64,000 nt of DNA from Candidatus Acetothermia bacterium (GTDB taxonomy: Bacteria; Bipolaricaulota; Bipolaricaulia; RBG-16-55-9; JANLFV01), in contig JANLFV010000003.1 in the NCBI GenBank assembly GCA_024653345.1, positions 116,646 to 180,645 on the forward strand. Direction: 5' to 3'. The translations under genes and the position numbers were made by a program. The notes beneath the pieces were generated by a model. The model was not told the DNA's origin, searched no databases, and saw nothing but the letters and a program-made list of their open reading frames with translations. The first letter of the stretch is position 1. Every line of letters starts with the position of its first letter. Positions 17,491-25,900 of the stretch are shown here, piece after piece.

Positions 17491-18500
17491 CTCCTCTCCA
17501 GCAGATTGGTGTAGAGCTCGACCAGCCGCTTCCCGACTATCTCCAGGGAGTGCTGCTCCGCCAGGCGGCGGGCCACCTGGGCCAGCCGCGCCCGCAACGG
17601 CTCGTCCTCGGCCACCCTCCTGATCAGCCGGGCGAACTCCTCGTTCGTCCGCCCCTTGAGGCAGTTCTCACCCTCTTCGAGCCAGCCGCGGTATTCCGGG
17701 AGGTCGCGGACCACAAGCGGGAGCCCGATCGCGGCCGCCTCGAGGAGGGCCACCGGCTGGTTCTCCCCGTAGGAGGGGAAGAAGAAGAGGTCCCCGGCCG
17801 AGAGGGCCCCCTGGATGTCGTGGACGAACCCGGGGAGCCGGAGGTTGGGGGGCTTGGAGCGGAGCGTCCGCTCCAGCTTCGGGTGAAAGGCGAGGAGCCG
17901 ATTCCAGTGCTGGCCATACCAGACGAAGTCATACTGGGGTAGTGCGCGGGCCAGGGCGATGAAGTCCAGCACCCCCTTACGGGGGATGATGTTCCCCACA
18001 GAGACCACCGTGAACCGGGCCAGGCCGAGCCGCTCCCGGAAGCGCTCGCGCTTCTCCGCGGAGAAGGTGAGCCTCTCCCCATCGATCCCGTTGCTCACCA
18101 CCTCGATCCTGTTGGCGAGGCCGCTTCCCTGGAGCAGCTCCTTCGCCCGCTCCGAAGGGGTGAAGATCGCGTCGCCCTGGGAGTAGAAGTAGTGGAGGAG
18201 CCGCTCGTAGAGCGGGGCGATCCAGTTCGTCAGGGTGAAGCTCCCCCGCAGGTCGTAGCTGCCGATGGAGTGGGCGTGGACCACCACGCTCTTCCCCTGG
18301 CGCTTGGCCCGCTTCAGATAGTAGAACGAGCGGGGGCCGTAGCCCTGGAGGTGCAAGAGCTGGTAATCACTGTGGGGATCTGTGACGACCTCCACGCCGG
18401 CCAGCTCCAGGGCGCGCTTCTGGTTCAGGAAGGCCGTGTGGAACCCCGATTTCGCGACCAGGGGCAGCCGGCTGAACTCGAGATAGAGGCAGACTCTCAT
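17487..18500 (-). CDS. Glycosyltransferase family 4, second gene
   Basis: 337 aa GT-B enzyme. The acceptor domain includes VVVHAHSIGSYDLRGSFT, and the donor domain has VVSVGNIIPRKGVLDFI and a FPSYGENQPVALLEAAAIGLP block with the E-x7-E arrangement. Its start overlaps the lysS stop by 4 nt. Acceptor and donor are unknown. The close coupling with the other GT4 suggests sequential sugar additions on the same molecule. Confidence 0.86.
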   Translation of the reverse strand: MRVCLYLEFSRLPLVAKSGFHTAFLNQKRALELAGVEVVTDPHSDYQLLHLQGYGPRSFYYLKRAKRQGKSVVVHAHSIGSYDLRGSFTLTNWIAPLYERLLHYFYSQGDAIFTPSERAKELLQGSGLANRIEVVSNGIDGERLTFSAEKRERFRERLGLARFTVVSVGNIIPRKGVLDFIALARALPQYDFVWYGQHWNRLLAFHPKLERTLRSKPPNLRLPGFVHDIQGALSAGDLFFFPSYGENQPVALLEAAAIGLPLVVRDLPEYRGWLEEGENCLKGRTNEEFARLIRRVAEDEPLRARLAQVARRLAEQHSLEIVGKRLVELYTNLLERR

Positions 18501-19969
18501 CGCGGAGCTCGCAGCGTGGGGAAGAGGATCACATCGCGGATCGAGCGCGCGTCAGTCAGGAGCATCACCAGCCGATCGACCCCGATCCCCAGGCCCCCCG
18601 TCGGGGGCATCCCGTGCTCGAGCGAGATGAGGAAGTCCTCGTCCAGGACCTGGGTCTCCTCATCGCCCAGCCGACGCTGCTCCTCCTGCTGCTGGAAGCG
18701 GGCGGCCTGATCGAGAGGGTCGTTCAGCTCGGAGAAGGCGTTCCCCATCTCCAGCCCGCCGATGAACAGCTCGAACCGCTCCGCGAGCGAGGGATCGCTC
18801 GCCTTCCGTTTCGCCAGGGGCGAGATCTCCACGGGGTAGTCCAGGACGAATGTGGGCTGGATCAGCTTCGGCTGGACGAACTCGCTCAGCAGCTTGTCCA
18901 CCGCCTTTCCCCAGGTCGGCTGCGGCTCGAGCCGGAGCCCCAGCCGCCGGGCCTCGCGCTCCAGGGCCTCCTTCGTCCGCTCCTCCCGGATGTCGAGCCC
19001 CGTCCCCTCCAGGATCGCCTCGCGGAGCGTGACCCGCCGCCAGGGCGGGGCAAGGTCGATCTCCTCCCCTTGATAGGCGATCTCGGTCCGACCGAGCACC
19101 CCGCGGGCGACGGAGGAGATGAGCTCCTCAGCCAGGTCCATGATGTCATGGTAGTCAGCGAAGGCCTGATAGCACTCCATCACCGTGAACTCGGGGTTGT
19201 GCTCGGTGGAGATCCCCTCGTTCCGGAAGTCCTTCCCGATCTCATAGACCCGCGGGTAGCCCCCGACGATCAGCCGCTTCAAGTAGAGCTCGTCCGAGAT
19301 CCGGAGGAACATCCTCTGCCCCAGGGCGTGATGGTAGGTCTCGAACGGCCGGGCCGACGCCCCGCCGTAGAGCGGCTGGAGGATGGGGGTCTCGACCTCG
19401 AGGAACCCGCGGGAGTCGAGGAAGGCGCGCATAGCGGTGATGATCCGGCTCCGGGTCACGAAGGTCCGGCGGACCTCCTCATTGGCCAGGAGATCGAGGT
19501 AGCGCTGCCGATAGCGGATCTCGACATCTCTCAGGCCGTGCCACTTCTCCGGCGGAGGCCGGAGGGCCTTCGCCAGGAGGGTGAAGCTCGCCAGGTCGAC
19601 GGAGAGCTCGCCCCGCTGGGTCTTGAAGACCTCGCCCTCGACGCCGAGGAAGTCGCCGATGTCGAGCAGCTCCAGCAGTTCGTAGCGTTCGGCCAGGCCG
19701 TCCTGGTTGGCGTAGCCTTGGATCTTGGCCTCCCCCTGGCGCAGGTCGAGGAAGGTCGCCCGGCCCATCCGCCGGATCGCCGTGATCCGGCCGGCCAGCC
19801 GCGGGCGCGCGCCGGTCCGCGCCCCGGGGGCCAGGCTCGAGAAGCGGTCCACGATCTCGCTTATCTCCGCCGTAGTGCGGAAGGATGAGGGGTAGGGCTC
19901 GATCCCGCGGCCCTCGAGGATCTCTAATTTTCTCAGGCGCTCTTGGCGGAGCGACCCGGTCTCAGCCAA
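18497..19969 (-). CDS. lysS: Lysyl-tRNA synthetase (class II)
   Basis: 490 aa, standard length. An N-terminal OB-fold anticodon-binding domain (about 55-165) is followed by the class II core. Motif 2 is YEIGKDFRNEGISTEHNPEF and motif 3 is GGLGIGVDRLVMLLTD; GGLEMGNAFSELNDP is a lysine-site signature. It charges tRNA-Lys. It lies 2 nt after greA and overlaps a glycosyltransferase gene by 4 nt, so greA-lysS-GT-GT appear to be one transcript from the promoter at 20512-20540. Confidence 0.97.
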   Translation of the reverse strand: MAETGSLRQERLRKLEILEGRGIEPYPSSFRTTAEISEIVDRFSSLAPGARTGARPRLAGRITAIRRMGRATFLDLRQGEAKIQGYANQDGLAERYELLELLDIGDFLGVEGEVFKTQRGELSVDLASFTLLAKALRPPPEKWHGLRDVEIRYRQRYLDLLANEEVRRTFVTRSRIITAMRAFLDSRGFLEVETPILQPLYGGASARPFETYHHALGQRMFLRISDELYLKRLIVGGYPRVYEIGKDFRNEGISTEHNPEFTVMECYQAFADYHDIMDLAEELISSVARGVLGRTEIAYQGEEIDLAPPWRRVTLREAILEGTGLDIREERTKEALEREARRLGLRLEPQPTWGKAVDKLLSEFVQPKLIQPTFVLDYPVEISPLAKRKASDPSLAERFELFIGGLEMGNAFSELNDPLDQAARFQQQEEQRRLGDEETQVLDEDFLISLEHGMPPTGGLGIGVDRLVMLLTDARSIRDVILFPTLRAPR

Positions 19970-19971
19970 GG

Positions 19972-20454
19972 CTAACCTCGCTTCTCGATCCCCAGGATCC
20001 TGTAGCTGGCGGTCTTGCCCCGAGGGAGCTCGACCTTGATCTCGTCCCCCACATGGCGGCCGACCAGGGCCTTCCCCACGGGGGACTCGACCGAGATCCT
20101 CCGCCGCTTGAGATCGACCTCTGCAGCGCTCACCAGCTCGACGGTCTCCACCCGGCGCTGCTCACGGTCCTCGAGGATCACCCGCGAGCCGAGCCCGACG
20201 AACTCGGTGCTGATCTCCTTGTCCTCGAGGACCCGGACATTGTCGAGCAGCTCCTCCAGCCGGCGGACCTCGGCCTCGTAGAACTCCTGCTCGCGCATCA
20301 GGTCCAGATACTCCTTGTTCTCCCGCAGCTCGCGGCCGTGCTCCGCCGCCCGCTTCAGCTGGTTCGGGATCCGCTCAAAGAGGATCTGGCGATATTCCTC
20401 AAGCTCCTTCTTCTTCAGCTCATACCCCGCACGGGTTAACAGGATCTCAGCCAT
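19972..20454 (-). CDS. greA: Transcript cleavage factor GreA
   Basis: 160 aa, standard length. It has an N-terminal coiled coil (LTRAGYELKKKELEEYR... RELRENKEYLDLMREQEFYE) and a C-terminal FKBP-like domain ending in SPVGKALVGRHVGDEIKVELPRG. It rescues backtracked RNA polymerase. The ATG at 20452-20454 is preferred, with AGGGG upstream. An in-frame GTG at 20466 would add four residues. Confidence 0.95.
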   Translation of the reverse strand: MAEILLTRAGYELKKKELEEYRQILFERIPNQLKRAAEHGRELRENKEYLDLMREQEFYEAEVRRLEELLDNVRVLEDKEISTEFVGLGSRVILEDREQRRVETVELVSAAEVDLKRRRISVESPVGKALVGRHVGDEIKVELPRGKTASYRILGIEKRG

Positions 20455-20511
20455 CTTGCCCCTCACTTCCTCTTGCTAGTCGAGCGAGTTGAGATTGGGA
20501 TTTCAAGTAAT

Positions 20512-20540
20512 AATATAGCGGAAGGGGGGCGAGCGTGCAA
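20512..20540 (-). promoter_or_regulatory. Sigma70-type promoter for greA-lysS
   Basis: Read on the minus strand: -35 TTGCAC (20535-20540), 17-nt spacer, -10 TATATT (20512-20517). The predicted transcript start is near 20505, about 50 nt upstream of the greA ATG. Nothing else in this short A+T-rich gap competes with it. Confidence 0.7.
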
Positions 20541-20546
20541 CCCCGC

Positions 20547-20891
20547 CTAGTCCAGTCGGGCGAGGCGCGCACCGACCTTGAGGAACTCCTCCCTCAGCTC
20601 CCCCTTGGAGAGGGCCATCGCTGCCGGCCGGAGGTGGACGATCAGCTCGAGGCCGGCGAACAGCCCCTTGTTCGTCCGGAAGGCCTCGCGGATCACCCGC
20701 TTCGCCCGATTCCGCTCCACCGCCCCTCCCAGCCGGCGAGCCGCCACCAGCCCGAGCCGGGGCGGCCCCCCGGCTCGGCGGTAGACAACGCGGAAGCAGC
20801 GGTCCTCGAAGGATCGCCCCTCGCGGTAGACCCGCTGGAAGTCGCGCCTGGACCGGAGGCGGCTCTCCCTGGCAAACCGCTCGTCCTCCAT
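20547..20891 (-). CDS. rnpA: Ribonuclease P protein component
   Basis: 114 aa, standard length. It begins RLRSRRDFQRVYREGRSF and has the RNR signature as ERNRAKRVIREAFR. The protein assists the RNase P RNA in tRNA 5' maturation. The start is the ATG at 20889-20891 with only a weak SD (GAGTTGG). rnpA normally follows rpmH and precedes yidC; here it stands between greA and a divergent uppP, with no rpmH visible on either side. Confidence 0.93.
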   Translation of the reverse strand: MEDERFARESRLRSRRDFQRVYREGRSFEDRCFRVVYRRAGGPPRLGLVAARRLGGAVERNRAKRVIREAFRTNKGLFAGLELIVHLRPAAMALSKGELREEFLKVGARLARLD

Positions 20892-20937
20892 ACCAACTCG
20901 AGAAGATAGGGCACCGAAGCCCCCGAGGCAAAGGGAT

Positions 20938-20966
20938 TTGGCGTCATGACCCTCCGCGGCTATGAT
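20938..20966 (+). promoter_or_regulatory. Possible promoter overlapping the uppP start
   Basis: TTGGCG (20938-20943), 17-nt spacer, TATGAT (20961-20966). If used, transcription would begin near 20973, inside the annotated uppP frame. Translation would then have to start at the GTG at 20976 as a near-leaderless message. The -35 match is only moderate. Confidence 0.3.
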
Positions 20967-21779
20967 CCCGTGAGAGTGATCGAACTGGTCATCGTCCTGA
21001 GCCTGGTCCAGGGGCTGACGGAGTTTCTGCCGATCTCCAGCTCCGGCCACCTGGCAATGATCCAGGTCCTGTGGCGGGCCCCCTTGCCCGGGCTGCTCTT
21101 CGACGCCCTGGTCCACCTCGGGACGCTCCTCTCTATTCTATGGGTCTTCCGCCGGCGAGTGAGCCTGCTGTTAGCTGCTTTCCGCCGCCGGGATGAGAAC
21201 CGCCATCTTCTCTGGCTCATCATCCTCGGGACGATCCCCACGGCCCTCCTCGGGCTATTGCTCAACCCCTGGATCGAGCGGGCCTTCAGCTCGCTCCTCG
21301 TCGTGGGCCTCGGACTGCTCTGCAGCGGCGGGCTGCTCCTGCTCGCCGCCCGCGTGAGCGCGCGGGCGGGGCGGAGCCACCGCGCCCTGGAAGGGATGAC
21401 GGTCCGGGACGCGCTGCTCATCGGGCTGGCGCAGGGGATCGCGATCCTGCCGGGGATCTCGCGGAGCGGGCTCACCATCGGGGTCGGGCTCCTCCTGGGG
21501 CTCGAGCGGGGCCTGGCGGCGGAGTTCTCCTTCCTCCTCGCCGGGCCGGCGATCCTCGGGGCAGTAGCGTTGAAGGGCTGGGAGGCACTCCAGCAGCCCG
21601 GAGCCCACGCGGCCCTCGCCGGCTACTACCTCCTGGGGACCGGGCTCGCCGCGATCAGCGGGGCCGTGGCGATCGGGCTCCTTCTCCGGTTCGTCCAGCG
21701 GGGAAGGCTCGCCCCGTTCGCCTACTACTGCTGGGCGGTGGGGCTTGGCGCGCTCCTCCTCTTCTCCCTCAACAGATGA
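20946..21779 (+). CDS. uppP: Undecaprenyl-diphosphatase UppP/BacA
   Basis: 277 aa, about eight membrane segments. The two active-site motifs are present: QGLTEFLPISSSGHL near residue 21-35 and the second P-loop-like segment LPGISRSGLTIG. It recycles the undecaprenyl pyrophosphate lipid carrier for cell-wall glycan synthesis. The start is uncertain. The ATG at 20946 gives an eight-residue N-terminal extension, while GTGs at 20970 and 20976 match family N-termini better. Confidence 0.93.
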   Translation: MTLRGYDPVRVIELVIVLSLVQGLTEFLPISSSGHLAMIQVLWRAPLPGLLFDALVHLGTLLSILWVFRRRVSLLLAAFRRRDENRHLLWLIILGTIPTALLGLLLNPWIERAFSSLLVVGLGLLCSGGLLLLAARVSARAGRSHRALEGMTVRDALLIGLAQGIAILPGISRSGLTIGVGLLLGLERGLAAEFSFLLAGPAILGAVALKGWEALQQPGAHAALAGYYLLGTGLAAISGAVAIGLLLRFVQRGRLAPFAYYCWAVGLGALLLFSLNR

Positions 21780-21805
21780 GTCGCGCGTGGCCCTGGCGGG
21801 GCCGC

Positions 21806-21834
21806 TTGACAGCCGGCCCGGCCATCCTTATAAT
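21806..21834 (+). promoter_or_regulatory. Consensus sigma70-type promoter of clpC
   Basis: A perfect -35 TTGACA (21806-21811), 17-nt spacer and perfect -10 TATAAT (21829-21834). The predicted start of transcription, about 21841, falls within the CIRCE-like inverted repeat. This is the geometry expected for repression by HrcA. Confidence 0.85.
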
Positions 21835-21838
21835 CTCT

Positions 21839-21865
21839 TTAGCAATTAGACCTTGAGACTGCTAA
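21839..21865 (+). promoter_or_regulatory. CIRCE-like operator (HrcA site)
   Basis: The left half-site TTAGCAATT and right half-site GACTGCTAA are separated by exactly 9 nt. The CIRCE consensus half-sites are TTAGCACTC and GAGTGCTAA, so 15 of 18 positions match, with the exact spacing. It overlaps the predicted transcript start of a Clp ATPase gene, a known class of HrcA target. No hrcA is in the window. Confidence 0.75.
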
Positions 21866-21878
21866 ACGGTGGTGAACC

Positions 21879-24302
21879 GTGATCAACTTTGAGGGATTCA
21901 CAGAGACGGCCCAAGAGCTCTTCCGCGAGGGGGCGGAGCTGCTGCGGAAGCTGAAGCAGAACCAGCTCGATGTCGAGCACATCTTCTATGTCCTGGCCGC
22001 GCGTGCGGGCGTGGGCCGCGAGGTCCTGGAGGAGATGGGGGTAAACATCCCCGGCCTGCTCAAGGACCTCGAGGTCCTCCTCGAGCGCCGGCCGGCAGTC
22101 AGCGGCGCGACCGGTCAGCAGATCTACATCACCCCCCGTCTGGAGAACACCGTCCGGGCCGCGGAGATGGAGGCGGAGCGGCTCAAGGACGAGTTCGTGG
22201 GGATCGAGCACCTCCTGCTCGCGATCAGCCGCGACTCGAACCTCGACCTCCGCCGGCTGCTGGACAAGCACCGGATCAATCCGGAAGCCATTTACTCCGC
22301 TCTGCGCAAGGTCCGGGGCGAGCAGCGGGTGACCGACCGCGCGGCGGAGGAGCGCTACCGGATCCTCCAGAAGTATGGGACGAACCTCACGGAGATGGCC
22401 CGCCGGGGCGAGCTCGACTCGGTGATCGGCCGGACGGCCGAGATCCGCCGCGTCGCCCAGATCCTCTCCCGCCGGCGGAAGAACAACCCCGTGCTCATCG
22501 GCGAGCCGGGGGTGGGGAAGACGGCGATCGTCGAGGGCCTGGCCCAGCGGATCGTGGCCGGCGATGTGCCCGAGACCTTGAAGAATAGGGAGATCGTGAT
22601 GCTCGACCTCGCGGCGATGGTCGCCGGGTCGAAGTTCCGCGGCGAGTTCGAGGAGCGGCTCAAGGCGGTGATCACTGAGCTGGAGGCCGACAAGGGGCGG
22701 ACGATCCTGTTCATCGATGAGCTCCACAACATCGTCGGGGCCGGGGCGGCTGAGGGGGCGATCGACGCCTCGAACATCCTCAAGACCCCCCTGGCCCGCG
22801 GCCTCTTCCAGGTGATCGGGGCCACGACCCTCGACGAGTATCGCGAGCATGTGGAGAAGGACGCCGCGCTCGAGCGCCGCTTCCAGCCGGTCTTCGTGGC
22901 CGAGCCCTCAGTGGAGGAGACGGTCCAGATCCTGGTCGGCCTCCGGCGGAGGTTCGAGGAGCACCACCAGCTGAAGATCACCGATCGGGCACTCGAGGCC
23001 GCGGCCAAGCTCTCGGAGCGCTACATCACCGACCGCTTCCTCCCGGACAAGGCGATCGATCTGATCGACGAGGCCGCCTCAAAGATCCGGGTCGAGCGCT
23101 CCTTCCCGCCCGAGGTGAAGGAGCTCGAGGACCGGATCCGGCTGTGCGAGGAGCGGCTGAAGCGCGCCGAGGATGGCCAAGCCGAGAAGCTCGAAGAGGA
23201 GCTGGCCCGGCTCCGGCAGGAGCGCGACTCCCGCGAGCAGGAGTGGCGCGAGCGCTGCGCCAAGGACAGCGTGGTGGACGAGGAGCAGGTCGCCGAGGTC
23301 GTCTCCCGCTGGACGGGGATCCCGGTCGAGCGGATGCTCGAGGCCGAGCGGGAGCGCCTGGCGAGGATGGAGGAGTTCCTCCACCGGCAGGTGATCGACC
23401 AGGAGGAGGCAGTCCGCGCGGTCTCCCAGGCCGTGAGGCGGTCCCGGGCCGGGTTGAAGAGCCGGAACCGCCCGATCGGGAGCTTCCTCTTCCTCGGCCC
23501 GACCGGGGTGGGGAAGACCGAGCTCTCCAAGGCCCTCGCCCGGTTCCTCTTCAACGACGAGGACGCCCTCCTCCGCCTGGACATGTCGGAATACATGGAG
23601 CGCCACTCCGTGGCCCGGCTCATCGGCTCCCCGCCGGGGTATGTCGGCTACGAGGAGGGCGGCCAGCTCACCGAGGCCGTCCGGCGCAGGCCCTACCGGG
23701 TGATCCTCTTCGACGAGATCGAGAAGGCCCATCGCGATGTGTTCAACATCCTCCTCCAGGTGATGGACGACGGCCGGCTCACCGACGGCCACGGGCGGAC
23801 GGTCGACTTCAAGAACACGATGATCATCATGACCTCGAACATCGGGAGCGAGCTGCTGAGCGGGGCGAGCCGGATCGGTTTCGACAACGGGGAAGAGCCG
23901 GAGCGCTGCACCTTGAGCCAGGAGGAGATCGAGCGGCGGGTCCTGGAGGAGGTGAAGCGGAGCTTCCGGCCGGAGTTCCTCAACCGGCTCGACGGGATGA
24001 TCGTCTTCCACCAGCTCACCCCGGAGGACATCGCCAAGATCGTTGACCTGAAGATCGACGAGCTCCGGGCAAAGCTCCAGGAGCAGGGCGTGGCCCTCGA
24101 GGTCAGCCCGGAGGCGAAGGCGCTGCTCGGCCAGCGGGGCTACTCCCCGGACTACGGGGCGCGGCCGCTGGTCCGCCTGATCCAGAGCGAGCTGGAGAAC
24201 GAGCTCGCCCTCCTGATCATCGAGGACAAGGTGAAGGAGGGCGACACCGTCCGCGTTGAGGCGGCTGGCCAGAGGTTTGCCTTCGAGGTCCTGCCCCGTT
24301 AA
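21879..24302 (+). CDS. clpC: Clp ATPase, ClpC type
   Basis: 807 aa, the size of ClpC. It has a double Clp-N domain (1-150), AAA-1 with GEPGVGKTA, a short middle coiled coil (about 410-470, too short for a ClpB M-domain), and AAA-2 with GPTGVGKTE and [10 protein letters not shown] Gly-rich loop containing IGF after AAA-2 resembles the ClpP-docking tripeptide of ClpA/ClpC, which ClpB lacks. This favours an unfoldase working with ClpP over a disaggregase. The GTG start at 21879 follows GGTGGTGA. The gene is probably stress-regulated through the CIRCE-like element. No clpP or mcsAB is adjacent. Confidence 0.88.
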   Translation: MINFEGFTETAQELFREGAELLRKLKQNQLDVEHIFYVLAARAGVGREVLEEMGVNIPGLLKDLEVLLERRPAVSGATGQQIYITPRLENTVRAAEMEAERLKDEFVGIEHLLLAISRDSNLDLRRLLDKHRINPEAIYSALRKVRGEQRVTDRAAEERYRILQKYGTNLTEMARRGELDSVIGRTAEIRRVAQILSRRRKNNPVLIGEPGVGKTAIVEGLAQRIVAGDVPETLKNREIVMLDLAAMVAGSKFRGEFEERLKAVITELEADKGRTILFIDELHNIVGAGAAEGAIDASNILKTPLARGLFQVIGATTLDEYREHVEKDAALERRFQPVFVAEPSVEETVQILVGLRRRFEEHHQLKITDRALEAAAKLSERYITDRFLPDKAIDLIDEAASKIRVERSFPPEVKELEDRIRLCEERLKRAEDGQAEKLEEELARLRQERDSREQEWRERCAKDSVVDEEQVAEVVSRWTGIPVERMLEAERERLARMEEFLHRQVIDQEEAVRAVSQAVRRSRAGLKSRNRPIGSFLFLGPTGVGKTELSKALARFLFNDEDALLRLDMSEYMERHSVARLIGSPPGYVGYEEGGQLTEAVRRRPYRVILFDEIEKAHRDVFNILLQVMDDGRLTDGHGRTVDFKNTMIIMTSNIGSELLSGASRIGFDNGEEPERCTLSQEEIERRVLEEVKRSFRPEFLNRLDGMIVFHQLTPEDIAKIVDLKIDELRAKLQEQGVALEVSPEAKALLGQRGYSPDYGARPLVRLIQSELENELALLIIEDKVKEGDTVRVEAAGQRFAFEVLPR

Positions 24303-24339
24303 CATCCTCGCGAGTCGGCTGTGAGGCAGGAGGTGCGCG

Positions 24340-24531
24340 ATGGCTTACATGACGAAAAAGGAGCTAGTGGATAAGGTCCAGCCGTTGAGCGACCGGCTCC
24401 GGCAGGCCCAGCGGGAGCTGGAGGAGTTGGCCGAGGGGTCGGGGGACGATGACCTGGTCGACGCGGTCGAGCGGCTCTCCCTGACCCTGGACGAGCTCGA
24501 GGAGGTGCTGAGCGAGGCGAGCGAGGAGTGA
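24340..24531 (+). CDS. Small acidic coiled-coil protein, function unknown
   Basis: 63 aa, rich in Leu/Glu with heptad-like spacing (LSDRLRQAQRELEELAE, then LSLTLDELEEVLSE). There is no domain I recognise and no signal peptide. A strong SD (AGGAGGTG) lies 6 nt before the ATG, which supports a real gene. It sits 37 nt after clpC and just before tRNA-Val, so it may be cotranscribed with clpC. Confidence 0.65.
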   Translation: MAYMTKKELVDKVQPLSDRLRQAQRELEELAEGSGDDDLVDAVERLSLTLDELEEVLSEASEE

Positions 24532-24537
24532 TCGTGC

Positions 24538-24613
24538 GGGCGGATAGCTCAGCCGGGAGAGCGCCTGCCTTACACGCAGGAGGTCGCGGGTTCGAGCCCT
24601 GCTCCGCCCACCA
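24538..24613 (+). tRNA. tRNA-Val (anticodon TAC)
   Basis: 76 nt cloverleaf. The acceptor stem GGGCGGA pairs with TCCGCCC. The anticodon loop CTTACAC is closed by CCTGC/GCAGG, and the T-arm contains GGTTCGAGCC. The 3' CCA is encoded. It starts 6 nt after the small coiled-coil gene. Confidence 0.95.
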
Positions 24614-24624
24614 GGCCAATTACC

Positions 24625-24653
24625 TTGACATTCCCCGGGCCGGCCAGTAAGAT
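24625..24653 (+). promoter_or_regulatory. Promoter for tRNA-Asp-tRNA-Phe
   Basis: TTGACA (24625-24630), 17-nt spacer, TAAGAT (24648-24653). It lies in the only gap between tRNA-Val and tRNA-Asp, and the predicted start is a few bases before tRNA-Asp. Confidence 0.65.
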
Positions 24654-24664
24654 GAGCGACGCGC

Positions 24665-24741
24665 GGGGGCGTGGTCTAGTGGTCTAAGATGCCTGGCTGT
24701 CAACCAGGAGGTCGGCGGTTCGAATCCGCTCGTCCCCGCCA
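24665..24741 (+). tRNA. tRNA-Asp (anticodon GTC)
   Basis: 77 nt. The acceptor GGGGGCG pairs with CGTCCCC (one G-U). The D-stem is GTCT/AGAT. The anticodon loop CTGTCAA is closed by CCTGG/CCAGG. The discriminator is G73, as in bacterial tRNA-Asp, and CCA is encoded. Confidence 0.95.
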
Positions 24742-24747
24742 GCGAGC

Positions 24748-24823
24748 GCCGAGGTAGCTCAGTTGGTAGAGCACGGGACTGAAAATCCCGGTGTCCCCGG
24801 TTCGAGTCCGGGCCTCGGCACCA
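24748..24823 (+). tRNA. tRNA-Phe (anticodon GAA)
   Basis: 76 nt. The acceptor GCCGAGG pairs with CCTCGGC. The anticodon loop CTGAAAA is closed by CGGGA/TCCCG, the T-arm contains GGTTCGAGTCC, and CCA is encoded. It is 6 nt after tRNA-Asp. Confidence 0.96.
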
Positions 24824-24842
24824 TTTCTTGTCAAGAAAGGAC

Positions 24843-24884
24843 GCGGCCGCGCCTCGGAAATGGCCTGTCCGAGTGCGCGGCCGC
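24843..24884 (+). terminator. Very stable hairpin after the tRNA cluster, probable terminator or structured element
   Basis: The arms at 24843-24858 and 24868-24884 form a 16-bp stem with one bulged T (24874) around a 9-nt loop (24859-24867). The lower ten pairs are all G/C and each arm contains a NotI-type palindrome. No T-run follows, so it is not a textbook intrinsic terminator. Just before it (24824-24838) lies a short A/T inverted repeat, TTTCTTG/CAAGAAA. Confidence 0.6.
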
Positions 24885-25397
24885 AATAGTCTTCTCCTGA
24901 GCCTTCGTCGCTTAGGAAGAGAAGCTACTCGCCTTCGCTCCCGGGCGTGATGTTCCAGGTGATCCTCGTGAGCTGGGTCGAGACGCCCGAGCCGAGGTCA
25001 AGAGCGAGAAAGTCTCTCACGAGGCTTGATGACCCACATCCTGGGTCAAACAGCAATTCGCCCGTCTTCGGACTTGGCTCGTTCCCCTCGTTCCCAAAGG
25101 GAGCAGTTGAGCGGGGGATGGATCGCTTCCGGATGCGCGTTGTCCTGGCGATGGATGTCGCCGCGCTCATCCCGGCCTTCCCCCTCTAAGGGAGAAGGCG
25201 ACCGAGGCATGGCACGCGAGGCTTCCGCTCTGGAGAGTCTGATCGAGCCGATCGCTGAGGCAGTTTGCCAAGGCTGCGCTCGATAAGGCTCCTCGGTTCA
25301 GGCCAGCTGGGGCTCATCCTGCGCTAGAGGCTGAGCTTGCAGAGGACTCCAGCCGAGACTGCTGGGGGATCGCAAGTCAGAGCTGCTCAGGCGCTCT
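24885..25397. other. Gene-poor stretch, possible gene remnant on the minus strand
   Basis: About 510 bases without a convincing gene. A minus-strand frame (24925-25170) ends in a protein-like tail (FLALDLGSGVSTQL, then TWNITPGSEGE) but has a low-quality N-terminal part and no family match I can name. It could be the decayed end of a secreted protein or chance. The rest shows no clear RNA or repeat. Confidence 0.3.
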
Positions 25398-25862
25398 TCA
25401 CCGCGGGCTTCCCCAGTCCCCCTCCTCATCGCAGGGGATCTGCTCCCACGCCTCGTCACGAAGGAGCGCCAGCAGCCTCCCCACGCCCCGGCTCACCTGC
25501 TCGCTCAGCCCTGCCCCCAGCTCCAGCTGCCGGGGCTGGACCCCGATGAGGACGATCTCGGGGCAATAATCTTCGAGGTAAGAGATGAGCGTGGAGATGG
25601 GGAGCGTGTGCGTGCTGATGAGCATCGTCTCCGCCCGCTCGGGCCGGAGGCGGCGGAACTCCCCGGGAGGGAGGCCGAGCTCCGCCGCGTCGACGATGAC
25701 CAGGAGCTCGGGGCTGTGGCGCTTTACGAGCGAGGTGAAGTTCTCCGGGGCGGTCCCGCAGTCAATCGCTTTCCAGCCTGGGGCGGCGAAATGGTTCGCC
25801 ACATACGGTCCCAGGCCGTCGTCCCCCAAAAGGTCGTTTCCCACACCGAGGAGCAGCTTCAT
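25398..25862 (-). CDS. Hydrogenase maturation endopeptidase (HycI/HybD family)
   Basis: 154 aa. It begins MKLLLGVGNDLLGDDGLG, the family signature, with Ni-sensing acidic residues in GNDLLGDDG and VDAAELG and a conserved His in STHTLP. The enzyme removes the C-terminal tail of a [NiFe] hydrogenase large subunit after nickel insertion. It is divergent from the hydrogenase-like pair at 25901. That pair's large subunit has no Ni site to process, so the likely substrate is the Mbh large subunit at 30695-31891. An in-frame ATG at 25901 would add 13 residues and overlap the neighbour. Confidence 0.88.
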   Translation of the reverse strand: MKLLLGVGNDLLGDDGLGPYVANHFAAPGWKAIDCGTAPENFTSLVKRHSPELLVIVDAAELGLPPGEFRRLRPERAETMLISTHTLPISTLISYLEDYCPEIVLIGVQPRQLELGAGLSEQVSRGVGRLLALLRDEAWEQIPCDEEGDWGSPR

Positions 25863-25900
25863 CGCGGCCCATTCTACCTGCTGGCCTCGGGCCGGGACCA

